Shown: in pieces, positions 1 through 8,071 of the stretch
Layout of the letters: each line of letters opens with the position of its first letter
Position numbering within the stretch: the stretch's first letter is position 1
Source: Antricoccus suffuscus
Lineage (GTDB): Bacteria > Actinomycetota > Actinomycetes > Mycobacteriales > Antricoccaceae
Direction of reading: 5' to 3'
Length of the DNA stretch: 64,000 bases
NCBI RefSeq assembly: GCF_003003235.1
Contig: NZ_PVUE01000004.1
Location: 185,629 to 249,628, forward strand
Translations under genes and position numbers: made by a program
Notes under the pieces: model-generated
Told to the model about the DNA's origin: nothing
Database searches by the model: none
The model's input: the letters and a program-made list of their open reading frames with translations, nothing else

Positions 1-387
1 GAGAAGCTCGGACTCAAAACGGACATGCAAGTTTACGATTTCCCCACGATGATCTCGAAGATCTCCACCGACTCGTCAAACTGGGACATTAGCTTCTCCG
101 CGTATAACGGGACCGTCACCTCACCAAGTCAGGTCCTCCCACTGGCGCCCAACCGCCCCGGCGAGTTCCACTCGGGCGACCTAGACACGCTCAAGGCGAA
201 ATATCAGATATCGAAAGACCCGGCCGAGGCAAAGAAAATCGTCGACCAGATTCAGCAACTGGTGTGGGAGGAACTGCCGGTAATCAGCGTCGCCCCCAAC
301 AAGGTATTCGATGTCTACTCCACCAGCCTTAAAGACGTTTCCACATTCACGCAGAGCATCTTCTGGAACTGCTACCTGGCCGCGTAA
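1..387 (+). CDS. ABC transporter substrate-binding protein, C-terminal end (peptide/nickel/opine family)
   Basis: The reading frame is open from the first base of the window, so this is the 3' end of a longer gene; only about 128 residues are present. The text fits the C-terminal lobe of family 5 solute-binding proteins: a stretch about a substrate moving between lysine- and aspartate-rich helices, then an IVDQIQQ-type helix and a W-E-E-L-P-V-I segment near the end, which is characteristic of DppA/OppA-like proteins. It would be an extracytoplasmic lipoprotein delivering substrate to the permeases that follow 42 bp later. Family assignment rests on these motifs and on the two DppB/DppC-like genes downstream; the ligand cannot be read from this fragment. 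Confidence 0.8.
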   Translation, partial: EKLGLKTDMQVYDFPTMISKISTDSSNWDISFSAYNGTVTSPSQVLPLAPNRPGEFHSGDLDTLKAKYQISKDPAEAKKIVDQIQQLVWEELPVISVAPNKVFDVYSTSLKDVSTFTQSIFWNCYLAA

Positions 388-429
388 CCGGGTCGCAAAC
401 CGATCACCTTCAGGAAGAGGAGTCGCTTC

Positions 430-1374
430 ATGGCACGTCTGCTCATACGACGCCTGCGCGACCTGGTCATTGTACTGATCTTGGTGGGCACGGCGATGTT
501 CTTCATCATTCGGCTCGTCCCCGGGCAACCGGCGACAGCGATGCTTGGCCCCTACGCAACGCAAGACCAGATCGACGCGCTGACCAAGGCAATGCATCTC
601 GACGGACCGCTTATCCTGCAGTACTTCGGATGGATTACCAATGCGGCGACCGGCGACCTCGGCACGTCCATCACGTTCTCACAACCGGTGACGAAGGTGA
701 TCATTGACCATGCGGTGCCGACAATTTTCATGGCCGTCGCCAGCACAATCATGAGCGTGGCGCTCGCTGTTCCGCTCGCGCTCAAAGCAGCAGCCAAGCC
801 GCGCTCGCTCTGGGCCCGGCTACTTAGCCCGGTTACCGCCTTCGGGCTGGCCCTTCCGTCATTCTGGCTTGCGCTCATGCTGGTGCTGTTCTTAGGGGTC
901 TTCGTCGAGATCTTCCCAGTGAGCGGATACGTCGACCTACTGAGTCATCCAATTGAAGGCTTGAGATACCTCGTGTTGCCGATCGTCGTTCTCATGTCCC
1001 ATCAACTAGCACTGTTTGTAGCAACCCTTCGAGAGAGCATCTCAGGAGAACTCCTCAACCTCTATCTGCGCACCGGACGCGCGAAGGGGGTGAAGGAACG
1101 CACGCTGCTCTATAGACACGTCCTGCCAAACGCGCTACTTCCCACCATCACAGTCGCCGGTGCCAGCTTCGGCCATCTACTGGGCGGTGCAATCGTACTT
1201 GAGATGGTCTTCGTCATACCGGGCTGGGGACTGACGTTGTACAACGGAATTCAGGCACGTGACTATCCACTCATCCTCGGGCTGACTCTCACAATAGCGG
1301 TGCTGTTCGTCATCGTGAACTTGATCGCCGACCTGCTCTATATCGTCGCCGACCCTAAGGTGCGTGTGCGATGA
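430..1374 (+). CDS. ABC transporter permease, DppB/OppB type
   Basis: A 314-residue integral membrane protein with the usual N-terminal signal-anchor helix (about residues 10-30), a periplasmic loop containing the G-Q-P-A and L-D-x-P-L motifs typical of this family, and five further hydrophobic helices. The cytoplasmic EAA-type coupling loop reads as RAKGV...YRHVLPNALLPT at roughly residues 217-240, where the ATPase docks. The start is preceded by a clear AGGAAGAGGAG ribosome site. It overlaps the next permease by 4 bp (ATGA), so the two are translationally coupled. No ATPase gene follows, so the energising subunits are encoded elsewhere or upstream of the window. Substrate is unknown; the two amidases downstream suggest an amide, peptide or opine. 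Confidence 0.9.
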   Translation: MARLLIRRLRDLVIVLILVGTAMFFIIRLVPGQPATAMLGPYATQDQIDALTKAMHLDGPLILQYFGWITNAATGDLGTSITFSQPVTKVIIDHAVPTIFMAVASTIMSVALAVPLALKAAAKPRSLWARLLSPVTAFGLALPSFWLALMLVLFLGVFVEIFPVSGYVDLLSHPIEGLRYLVLPIVVLMSHQLALFVATLRESISGELLNLYLRTGRAKGVKERTLLYRHVLPNALLPTITVAGASFGHLLGGAIVLEMVFVIPGWGLTLYNGIQARDYPLILGLTLTIAVLFVIVNLIADLLYIVADPKVRVR

Positions 1375-2342
1375 GTAGCCAACTGGCGCTTGATACCACC
1401 GCCCTGTCAATACGCGACCCGAAAGTTGGCAAAGGGAAGTTTGCACGCCTCAGGTTGGGCCTGGCTGCCCTGTGGCGAAGGGATGCCCCAACGATCATTT
1501 GGGGCGCAATCTTCGTACTGATCTTATTGGTATCCGCGGTCGGCCCACTGCTGCTGCAGTCGTACAGCGCGATCGATCCGTCAGCGCGATTGGCCGGTCC
1601 AAGAAGTGCGCATTGGCTTGGTACAGATGAATACGGGCGCGACATTCTTGCGCGGATCGTATACGCCGGACGTACCTCGCTTGGTATCGGCTTAGCCATC
1701 ACCGGTATGGCACTCGTCCTAGGAACGTTCATCGGAACACTCACCGGCTTCTACGATCGCCTTTCGGGGCCAATCATGCGGCTGATGGACGGGATCATGG
1801 CGTTTCCCGCAATCGTCCTTGCGATTGCGCTACTCATCGTCCTACGTTCGGGAGTGTGGGGAGAAATCATCGCGCTAGGCACAGTGTTTACGCCGCACAT
1901 CGCGAGAGTGGTCCGCAGCAGAGTGCTCTCGTTGCGCGAGAAGGGCTACGTGGCCGCCGCGCGCTCTGCCGCGGTCAGTGGCCCGAGAATCTTACTGACG
2001 CACATCCTTCCGAATTCGGCATCAACCATATTGGTGCAAACCGTTTTCATCTATGCCTCGGCCCTGCTCGCTGACAGTTCGTTGAGCTTTCTCGGGCTAG
2101 GAGTCCAACCGCCGACGCCGACCTGGGGAAACATGGTTGGCGAGGCGCGAGCATTCATCACGATAGCGCCTACTTTCATCGTATTCCCGGGCATCATGAT
2201 CGTGCTGAGCGTCATGTCCCTGAACCTCCTCGGCGAGGGCATTCGCGGTCTGATCGACACGCGCGCTCGCGCGATTCTCGACCTCGAACGCAGTCGAAAG
2301 GACCGCCTGAGCCGCGCACGTAAGGCTGGTCGGCGGGGGTGA
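1371..2342 (+). CDS. ABC transporter permease, DppC/OppC type
   Basis: A 323-residue partner of the preceding permease. The N-terminus carries a cytoplasmic extension of about 40 residues and a first helix, followed by the HWLGTDEYGRDILARI motif near residue 80 that is diagnostic of DppC/OppC proteins. The EAA-like loop (AARSAAVSGPRILLTHILPN) lies around residues 185-205, and the C-terminal block ends in N-L-L-G-E-G-I-R, also typical. The length is slightly above the usual 280-300 because of the basic C-terminal tail. Start codon overlaps the previous gene's stop by 4 bp. It forms the heterodimeric channel with the DppB-like protein. Confidence 0.9.
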   Translation: MSSQLALDTTALSIRDPKVGKGKFARLRLGLAALWRRDAPTIIWGAIFVLILLVSAVGPLLLQSYSAIDPSARLAGPRSAHWLGTDEYGRDILARIVYAGRTSLGIGLAITGMALVLGTFIGTLTGFYDRLSGPIMRLMDGIMAFPAIVLAIALLIVLRSGVWGEIIALGTVFTPHIARVVRSRVLSLREKGYVAAARSAAVSGPRILLTHILPNSASTILVQTVFIYASALLADSSLSFLGLGVQPPTPTWGNMVGEARAFITIAPTFIVFPGIMIVLSVMSLNLLGEGIRGLIDTRARAILDLERSRKDRLSRARKAGRRG

Positions 2343-2417
2343 GCTGGATCTACATCATTAGGTACACCGACCGAACTGACTCAGGTCAGGACAGAAAGCG
2401 AATATGAGGAGATAGTT

Positions 2418-3851
2418 ATGGGTTCGCAGTTGTGGAGTCGCTCAGCGACGGAGCTGGGCGGGATGATCCGTGCACGAGAGGTATTGCCGTCGGAGATTCT
2501 GGAGTCGGTGCTGGCCCGGATGGATGAGCACGACCCAACGGTGCACGCGTTTATTACGCGGACTGATGACCTGGCGCGGGTACAGGCCGCTGCCGCTGAC
2601 GATCGCGCGAAGCACGGTGACTTGAACGGCCCGATGGACGGGATACCTTATTCCATAAAGGATCTGGTCCGTACGGCGGGCATCCGCACGACGATGGGTT
2701 CAAAGTTCTTTACCGACAATGTCCCAGACGAAGACTCGGCCGCTGCGGCTCGGCTACGCAGTTCCGGAGGACTGTTGCTGGGTAAAACGAACGCACCAAA
2801 TGCCGGGCACAAAGATATGACCGATAACCTCGTCGCGGAGACCACGCTGAACCCGTGGAAGCTCGATCGCACCAGTGGCGGATCCTCCGGAGGCGCAGCG
2901 GCGGCTGTCGCGTCAGGGTTCGGCCCGTTTGCGCAGGGCGGCGATGGTGCCGGTTCGATCCGGATCCCGGCAGCGTTATGTGGGGTAGTGGGATTCAAAC
3001 CGTCGTTCGGACGAGTGTCTTTATATCCGTATCGGGAATACTGGTCCCACCGGACGCATTGGGGTTCGATTGCGCGGACTGTCGCCGATGCCGCGATGAT
3101 GTTATCGGTGTTGGCAGGACCTGACGAGCGTGACGCGGGAACCATCGATGCTCCGCTTGATCCATTTGTTCGGTTGCCGGAGGCGGATCGCCCGCTGGCA
3201 GGGCTGAAAGTCCGGTGGAGCCCTGATATGGGGTATGGGCCCGTTGAAACTGAGGTTGTGGAGATTGTGCAGCACGCGGTCCACCTGCTTGGCGATCTCG
3301 GCTGTGTCGTCGAGGAGGCGTCGCCAGGATGGGAGAATCCGTCGGAGTTCCACCGGGTGCTGTGGTCGACCTCGATGGCGGCTGGGTTTGGAGACATGGC
3401 TGATGAACACCCTGACTGGATTGAAAGTACCCTGCATGCGCTCATCGACGCCGGCCGGAAGTACTCGGCAGTTGACCTGAGGCGAGCTGAAGCGAAGCGG
3501 GGTGCGTTATATGCAAAGTCGGTCGAGATGTTCGAAGCAGTTGACTTCTTCGTTAGTCCCGCGATGCCGATCGAGGCGTGGTCAGCGATCCCGGGTCGTG
3601 GCCAGACCGAAATCGCCGGACAAGCATTCGACCAGACACTTGGACGTGCATACTTGCTGTACCCGTTCAATCTGACGGGGCAGCCGTCGATCTCGCTTCC
3701 GTGCGGGTGGACGAAGGCGGGTCTTCCGGTGGGAATCCAGATCGCAGGCGGATGGCATAAGGACATCCCGGTGCTGCAGATCGCTGAAGTACTAGAACGA
3801 ACATTGGGCCTCGGTGAGCGGTGGCCAGACCTCCTCCACCCGAAACGGTGA
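2418..3851 (+). CDS. Amidase signature family hydrolase (first of two)
   Basis: A 477-residue amidase signature enzyme that hydrolyses a carboxamide to acid and ammonia. The Ser-Ser-Lys catalytic triad is visible: Lys81 in S-I-K-D-L, the Ser156/157 pair in TSGGSSGG, and the nucleophile Ser180 in GDGAGSIRIPA. Length is normal for the family. The start follows a GAGGAGATAGTT ribosome site. It lies 75 bp after the permease pair and 47 bp before the second amidase, consistent with one transcription unit that imports and cleaves an amide. Substrate class (indoleacetamide, nicotinamide, aryl amide or similar) cannot be decided from motifs alone; a GatA role is unlikely because no gatC/gatB lies nearby. 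Confidence 0.9.
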   Translation: MGSQLWSRSATELGGMIRAREVLPSEILESVLARMDEHDPTVHAFITRTDDLARVQAAAADDRAKHGDLNGPMDGIPYSIKDLVRTAGIRTTMGSKFFTDNVPDEDSAAAARLRSSGGLLLGKTNAPNAGHKDMTDNLVAETTLNPWKLDRTSGGSSGGAAAAVASGFGPFAQGGDGAGSIRIPAALCGVVGFKPSFGRVSLYPYREYWSHRTHWGSIARTVADAAMMLSVLAGPDERDAGTIDAPLDPFVRLPEADRPLAGLKVRWSPDMGYGPVETEVVEIVQHAVHLLGDLGCVVEEASPGWENPSEFHRVLWSTSMAAGFGDMADEHPDWIESTLHALIDAGRKYSAVDLRRAEAKRGALYAKSVEMFEAVDFFVSPAMPIEAWSAIPGRGQTEIAGQAFDQTLGRAYLLYPFNLTGQPSISLPCGWTKAGLPVGIQIAGGWHKDIPVLQIAEVLERTLGLGERWPDLLHPKR

Positions 3852-3898
3852 CGAAACTGTACGGACAACCTGGTGGCGAACGAGATGGGACTCTCGGA

Positions 3899-5332
3899 AT
3901 GACAGCGACAGATATCTGCTTTTGGCCTGCGACCGAGATCGCTCGCTGTATCCGAACCAAGGAACTGACAGCACGCGAGGTGATGGAAGCGCACTACGAT
4001 CAGATCGAGCGGTACAACCCTACTGTGAATGCGATTGTTAGTCTGCTTGACCGCGATGAGGCACTCGGACTGGCTGATGACGCAGACCATCAGCTCAACT
4101 CTGGGGGCACGATTGGTCCACTTCACGGGCTCCCCATCGCGCATAAGGATCTACATGAGACGCGCGGTATGCGGACTACCTTCGGATCACCTCTGTATCG
4201 GGATTATGTCCCGGACTTTGACTGCCTAGTAGTGGAACGGCTCCGAGCGGCCGGCGGCATAACAATTGGCAAGACCAACGTACCCGAATTCGGCGCGGGA
4301 TCCCACACCTTCAACCCAGTATTTGGCACAACGCGGAATCCTTTTGACGTCACCAAGTCTGCTGGGGGGAGCAGTGGCGGCGCAGGCGCCGCCCTCGCAA
4401 GTGGAATGCTGCCCATAGCCGACGGCGGCGACAGTGGTGGTTCGTTGCGAAATCCTGGCAACTTCAATAATGTCGTCGGATTTCGGCCATCGCCCGGGCG
4501 CGTTCCTAGCTGGCCTAGCAAAGATGCTTGGGCGGGTCTAACTGTGAAGGGTCCGATGGCTCGCACGGTAGGAGACGTGGCACTCATGCTTAGCGTAATG
4601 GCAGGGCCGGATCATCGAGCCCCGATCTCGATCAGTTCAGCGCCACCGGATTACCGTGGCCGCCTAGAACGTGATTTCCGTGGGGTTCGTATCGCGTGGT
4701 CATCAGATCTGGGCGGGCTACCAGTAGAACCTCAGGTCACGGCTGCCATCGAGAGCCAACTGACGGCGTTCGAGTCCGTGGGTTGCATTATCGAGGAGGC
4801 GACACCGAATTTCGACGGCGCCGATGAGGCTTATGAAATCCTGCGCAGCGCGAGTTTCGCTCTCTCTGGCCGTGAGCGGCTACGCAATCACCGTGAACTC
4901 CTGAAGGAGACAGTGATTTGGAATATTGAGGATGGACTCAAACGCACTGCAGAAGAAGTTGCTTGGGCGCACGAGACTCGTACCTTGACGTATCACCGAG
5001 TACGCCAATTCCTTAGTGGTTATGAGTTCTTCCTATGTCCAGTTAATCAGGTTGCGCCGTTCGATGCGAAGCTGGAATATCCGCGTTCTATCGGTGAGAT
5101 CGAAATGGACAACTACGTGGCTTGGATGCGCTCAGCGTCGCGGATCACGCTAACTGGCCTGCCGGCCATATCTGTTCCATGCTCCTTTACGCCGCAGGGT
5201 TTGCCGGTCGGGATTCAAATCGTTGGACGATGGCAGTCCGACCTTAGCGTACTTCAGCTGGCACACGCGTTCGAACAATGTACGCAACGGTGGAAACGTC
5301 GCCCCTCAATGTGCGAATCGATCGATCGCTGA
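3899..5332 (+). CDS. Amidase signature family hydrolase (second of two)
   Basis: A second amidase signature enzyme, by chance the same length (477 residues) as its neighbour but clearly diverged from it. Lys83 (A-H-K-D-L), Ser158/159 in SAGGSSGG and Ser182 in GGDSGGSLRNP form the catalytic triad. The frame is open further upstream to 3821, but that start would overlap the preceding gene; the ATG at 3899 gives the normal family N-terminus (cytosolic, a W-P-A-T-E-I-A opening) and is preferred. Two tandem amidases with different substrate pockets downstream of an importer suggest complementary specificities for related amides. Codon choice is less GC-extreme than in genes after 5.8 kb. Confidence 0.88.
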   Translation: MTATDICFWPATEIARCIRTKELTAREVMEAHYDQIERYNPTVNAIVSLLDRDEALGLADDADHQLNSGGTIGPLHGLPIAHKDLHETRGMRTTFGSPLYRDYVPDFDCLVVERLRAAGGITIGKTNVPEFGAGSHTFNPVFGTTRNPFDVTKSAGGSSGGAGAALASGMLPIADGGDSGGSLRNPGNFNNVVGFRPSPGRVPSWPSKDAWAGLTVKGPMARTVGDVALMLSVMAGPDHRAPISISSAPPDYRGRLERDFRGVRIAWSSDLGGLPVEPQVTAAIESQLTAFESVGCIIEEATPNFDGADEAYEILRSASFALSGRERLRNHRELLKETVIWNIEDGLKRTAEEVAWAHETRTLTYHRVRQFLSGYEFFLCPVNQVAPFDAKLEYPRSIGEIEMDNYVAWMRSASRITLTGLPAISVPCSFTPQGLPVGIQIVGRWQSDLSVLQLAHAFEQCTQRWKRRPSMCESIDR

Positions 5333-5337
5333 AGCTG

Positions 5338-5532
5338 CTAGCAACACCGAGGATCGGTGACCGGTTGCGTGTCGGAAAGGAGTAGTACGCCGATGGCGAT
5401 TCCGGACACCGGTCCGCCGACGATCGGCAGCAGTTTGCCGATCACGGTCGCGACCGCGGCGATGGTGACCGCGAGCAGTACGCCGGGGCCGTGAGCTCCT
5501 GCTACGGTGAGGCGGTTTGGGTGCGAAGTCAT
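5338..5532 (-). pseudogene. Fragment of a YeiH/UPF0324-like membrane protein N-terminus
   Basis: A 64-residue frame whose middle (G-V-L-L-A-V-T-I-A... then LLPIVGGPVSGIAIGVLL) matches the first two helices of the YeiH-type putative sulfate exporter family, which normally runs to about 330-350 residues. The similarity stops after the second helix and the frame ends within ten codons, so only the extreme N-terminus survives. It sits directly against the stop of the second amidase, at the boundary between the compositionally milder left end and the rest of the window. Read as a deletion remnant; recognition is by motif only. Confidence 0.5.
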
Positions 5533-5836
5533 CGCGGAACCGCCGTCTGGATGCTCCGCGAATTCCGATTCAAGGGGTCGTGTTTGTTCGGGGTGTCAGG
5601 TCATATGGGCACAACTACGACGGTAGGGACGAGGACCGCGAGGCGGTAGCCATCGATTACCCATGGCGACATAGACAACGACTATGCCAACAAAGTTGGG
5701 AGGCGGGTCGGCCATTGCGTGCTGCGTTGCTATTACCCGACCGGCTCTCTCCTTGCGGATCATCACCCAGGAGCGTGAGGGATTCATGGATTCGGCGCCG
5801 TCAGACTCTAAGCAGTCAACCAATAGGCGGGACATG
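5533..5836. other. Unassigned intergenic DNA
   Basis: About 300 bp between the YeiH-like remnant and the 3' end of the peptidase gene. Short frames cross it on both strands but none has a ribosome site, a recognisable motif or a length that argues for a gene. Its composition is less GC-rich than the flanking peptidase. It may be degraded coding DNA, because it adjoins a truncated gene, but I cannot identify a parent family. Confidence 0.5.
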
Positions 5837-7951
5837 TCACGCGGGCTTGTCGGTCGTCGTACTCGGCGGCGGGATGAGACCGAGTTCGGCGGGCAGCTCC
5901 GGTACGTCGAGACCAATGTGCGTGGCGAGGAAGTTGTGTACGACGCCGTACCAGATCCTGGCGTGCTGCGGGCTGAGCACCCAGTGGTTCTCGTTAGGGA
6001 AGTAGAGGAAACGGTGCGGCGTACGGCCGTCCTCGTCGGTCGCGAGCTGGGACTGCGACAACAGCTCGTACCACAGACGCAGCCCCTCGCCGATCGGCAC
6101 GCGGTAGTCCTTGTCGCCGTGTACGACGAGCATCGGGGTGGCGATTTCTTTGACGAACCGGTGCGGAGAGTTGTCCACCGCCATCTGCGGCGTCATCTCC
6201 TTGCTCCAGTAATGCGACGCGTCGGTAGTCGGCCCGAACTGATCGAGCGCCCACAGTGAGGCGTGCGTAACGATCGCCTTGAACCGGTTGGTGTGGCCGG
6301 CGACCCAGTTGGCCATGTAACCGCCAAACGAGCCTCCCATTGCGGCCGTCCGGTCCGCGTCGATATCCGGGCGGGCGACCGCGGCATCGGTCGCCGCCAT
6401 GAGATCTGTGAAAGGTTCGGCGCCCCAGCGCCCCCAGCCTCGCTGCACGAAGTCCTGTCCATAGCCGGTCGACAGCGCCGGGTCGGGCAGCAGTACGGCG
6501 TACCCCTGAGCGACCATCAGCCACGGGTTCCACCGCCAGCTCCATGCGTTCCACGAACCGAGCGGACCGCCGTGAATCCACAGCAGCAGCGGCGCCGGGC
6601 TCTCGGCGGAAGCGCCTGGGGGAAGGGCGATCCAGGACCTGACGCGAGTGCCGTCGGGCGCCTGGGCGCCGACTTCTGCCAGGTTTCCGGGCAGCGGCGG
6701 TCGCGTGACCGGCCCGTGCAGTTGGGCGACATTGCCTGTGGTCAAGTCGATCTGGAGGATCTCGGACGGAAACGCGTACGACGACCTCAGCCCGTAGGCG
6801 ACGCCGTTAGCTCCGACTACGACGTCGGAGTACGCCGCGTCATCATGGGTGACCTGGTCGACCGAGCCCGACTCGACGTTGATCCTGAACACCGGCGCAC
6901 GGCCATCCTGGTCGGCGACCACGAGTACGCCGGAACCGTCTGGCAGCCAGGCCTTCGGGCTCGCCCACCGGTCCCAGCCCGAGGCCAGATCGGTGGCGAC
7001 GCCGGTCGCGAGGTCGAGCACGACGAGGGTAATCCGCGGCGCGCGTTCCGGCGTACTGCGTGACTCGCGGACAAGGACCGCTTTCGAGCCATCTGGACTG
7101 ATCGGCCCGGGGGACAGATCGTAGCCGTCGTCATCGAGCACGATCGTGCGGTCGCCTGTAGCGACGTCGATCCGCGCGATCACCGAACGCTGGTCGCCAC
7201 GTGCCAGTGGTACGGCGAGGTTCGTGAGGATCGTCGTACCGTCTGGGCTGATCACCGGGCTCGCGTTGACCAGACCCGCGGCGATGTCATTTGTGAGATC
7301 GCGGATCTTCCTGCCGGACGGCGCATCCACGGTCGACGGGCGGCTGCCTTGCTCGTCGGGAGTCTCGACCGCAAACAGGTGTGGCCGGGCCGGCCCGAGG
7401 TCGGCATCCCAGTAACGAACCGGGTAGCCGTCATGGAGGATTGCCGCCACGTCGGCCTTCTTGCGAGCTTTGCGGATGGTCTCGTCCGAAGGCTCGTCTT
7501 CTGCGCCGGGCATGACCGACGCAGTCACGACAACGACGCCGGCGTCCTTCGCAGCAATAACAGCATTGACGGCCCCTGCGCGGGTGACCACGGCGTGTGC
7601 CTCGCCGCCGGCCGCAGGGGAGACCCAGAGCGACTGTGCCGTGTCTTCATCGTCTGTAGCGTCCGGATCCGGCCGAGCGGAAGTGAAGTAGAGGTCGCCA
7701 TTTGAGGCGAAGGCCGCGTTGGATTCGCCCTTCGCGCTGCGCGTGATCCGGTACGCCGCACGGGATCCGGTCGGGTCGACGTCCCACAGGGCCGAGACGT
7801 AGCCGGTGCCCTTCGGGTTGAGCGTCGAGACAGACGTGACCAGCCGGGTGCCGTCTGAGTTGATTGCAAGACCGCCGACACGTGGGATCGCCACGTACTG
7901 CTGCAGGTCGTGAAATGGGGTCTGGTTTGTGTCCTCGGGTCGAGTCATCAC
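5837..7951 (-). CDS. S9 family prolyl-oligopeptidase-type serine peptidase
   Basis: A 704-residue protein with the two-part layout of acylaminoacyl-peptidase/dipeptidyl-peptidase enzymes: an N-terminal beta-propeller (about residues 20-430, repeated D-G-T/D-P-T-G blades) and a C-terminal alpha/beta-hydrolase. The catalytic serine is Ser541 in G-G-S-F-G-G-Y; the aspartate is in H-G-D-K-D-Y-R-V-P and the histidine in N-E-N-H-W-V. There is no signal peptide, so it is probably cytosolic and trims short peptides. Two Met codons in tandem open the gene; either may be used. It follows the ferredoxin reductase gene by 120 bp on the same strand and may or may not share its transcript. Confidence 0.93.
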   Translation of the reverse strand: MMTRPEDTNQTPFHDLQQYVAIPRVGGLAINSDGTRLVTSVSTLNPKGTGYVSALWDVDPTGSRAAYRITRSAKGESNAAFASNGDLYFTSARPDPDATDDEDTAQSLWVSPAAGGEAHAVVTRAGAVNAVIAAKDAGVVVVTASVMPGAEDEPSDETIRKARKKADVAAILHDGYPVRYWDADLGPARPHLFAVETPDEQGSRPSTVDAPSGRKIRDLTNDIAAGLVNASPVISPDGTTILTNLAVPLARGDQRSVIARIDVATGDRTIVLDDDGYDLSPGPISPDGSKAVLVRESRSTPERAPRITLVVLDLATGVATDLASGWDRWASPKAWLPDGSGVLVVADQDGRAPVFRINVESGSVDQVTHDDAAYSDVVVGANGVAYGLRSSYAFPSEILQIDLTTGNVAQLHGPVTRPPLPGNLAEVGAQAPDGTRVRSWIALPPGASAESPAPLLLWIHGGPLGSWNAWSWRWNPWLMVAQGYAVLLPDPALSTGYGQDFVQRGWGRWGAEPFTDLMAATDAAVARPDIDADRTAAMGGSFGGYMANWVAGHTNRFKAIVTHASLWALDQFGPTTDASHYWSKEMTPQMAVDNSPHRFVKEIATPMLVVHGDKDYRVPIGEGLRLWYELLSQSQLATDEDGRTPHRFLYFPNENHWVLSPQHARIWYGVVHNFLATHIGLDVPELPAELGLIPPPSTTTDKPA

Positions 7952-8071
7952 GTACTCCTATCACGGCGCGCGGTCCCTAGTCCACAACCGATCTGGCCCG
8001 CTCAGGTATCGCCCAGAAGACTGAACGATTCGAAGACTGCCGGGTTCTGGCAGACGGGGTTGCGTGGCCCG

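Noticed and set aside
2376..2389. CTGAC-TCAG-GTCAG dyad before the first amidase
   Set aside because: Five-base arms only, no adjacent regulator.
2648..4144. A 498-residue minus-strand frame through both amidases
   Set aside because: Low-complexity Ser/Arg/Pro product opposite two well-supported enzymes.
5596..6259. Frames on both strands across the unassigned gap and the peptidase 3' end
   Set aside because: No ribosome site or family motif; most of the length is antisense to the S9 peptidase.
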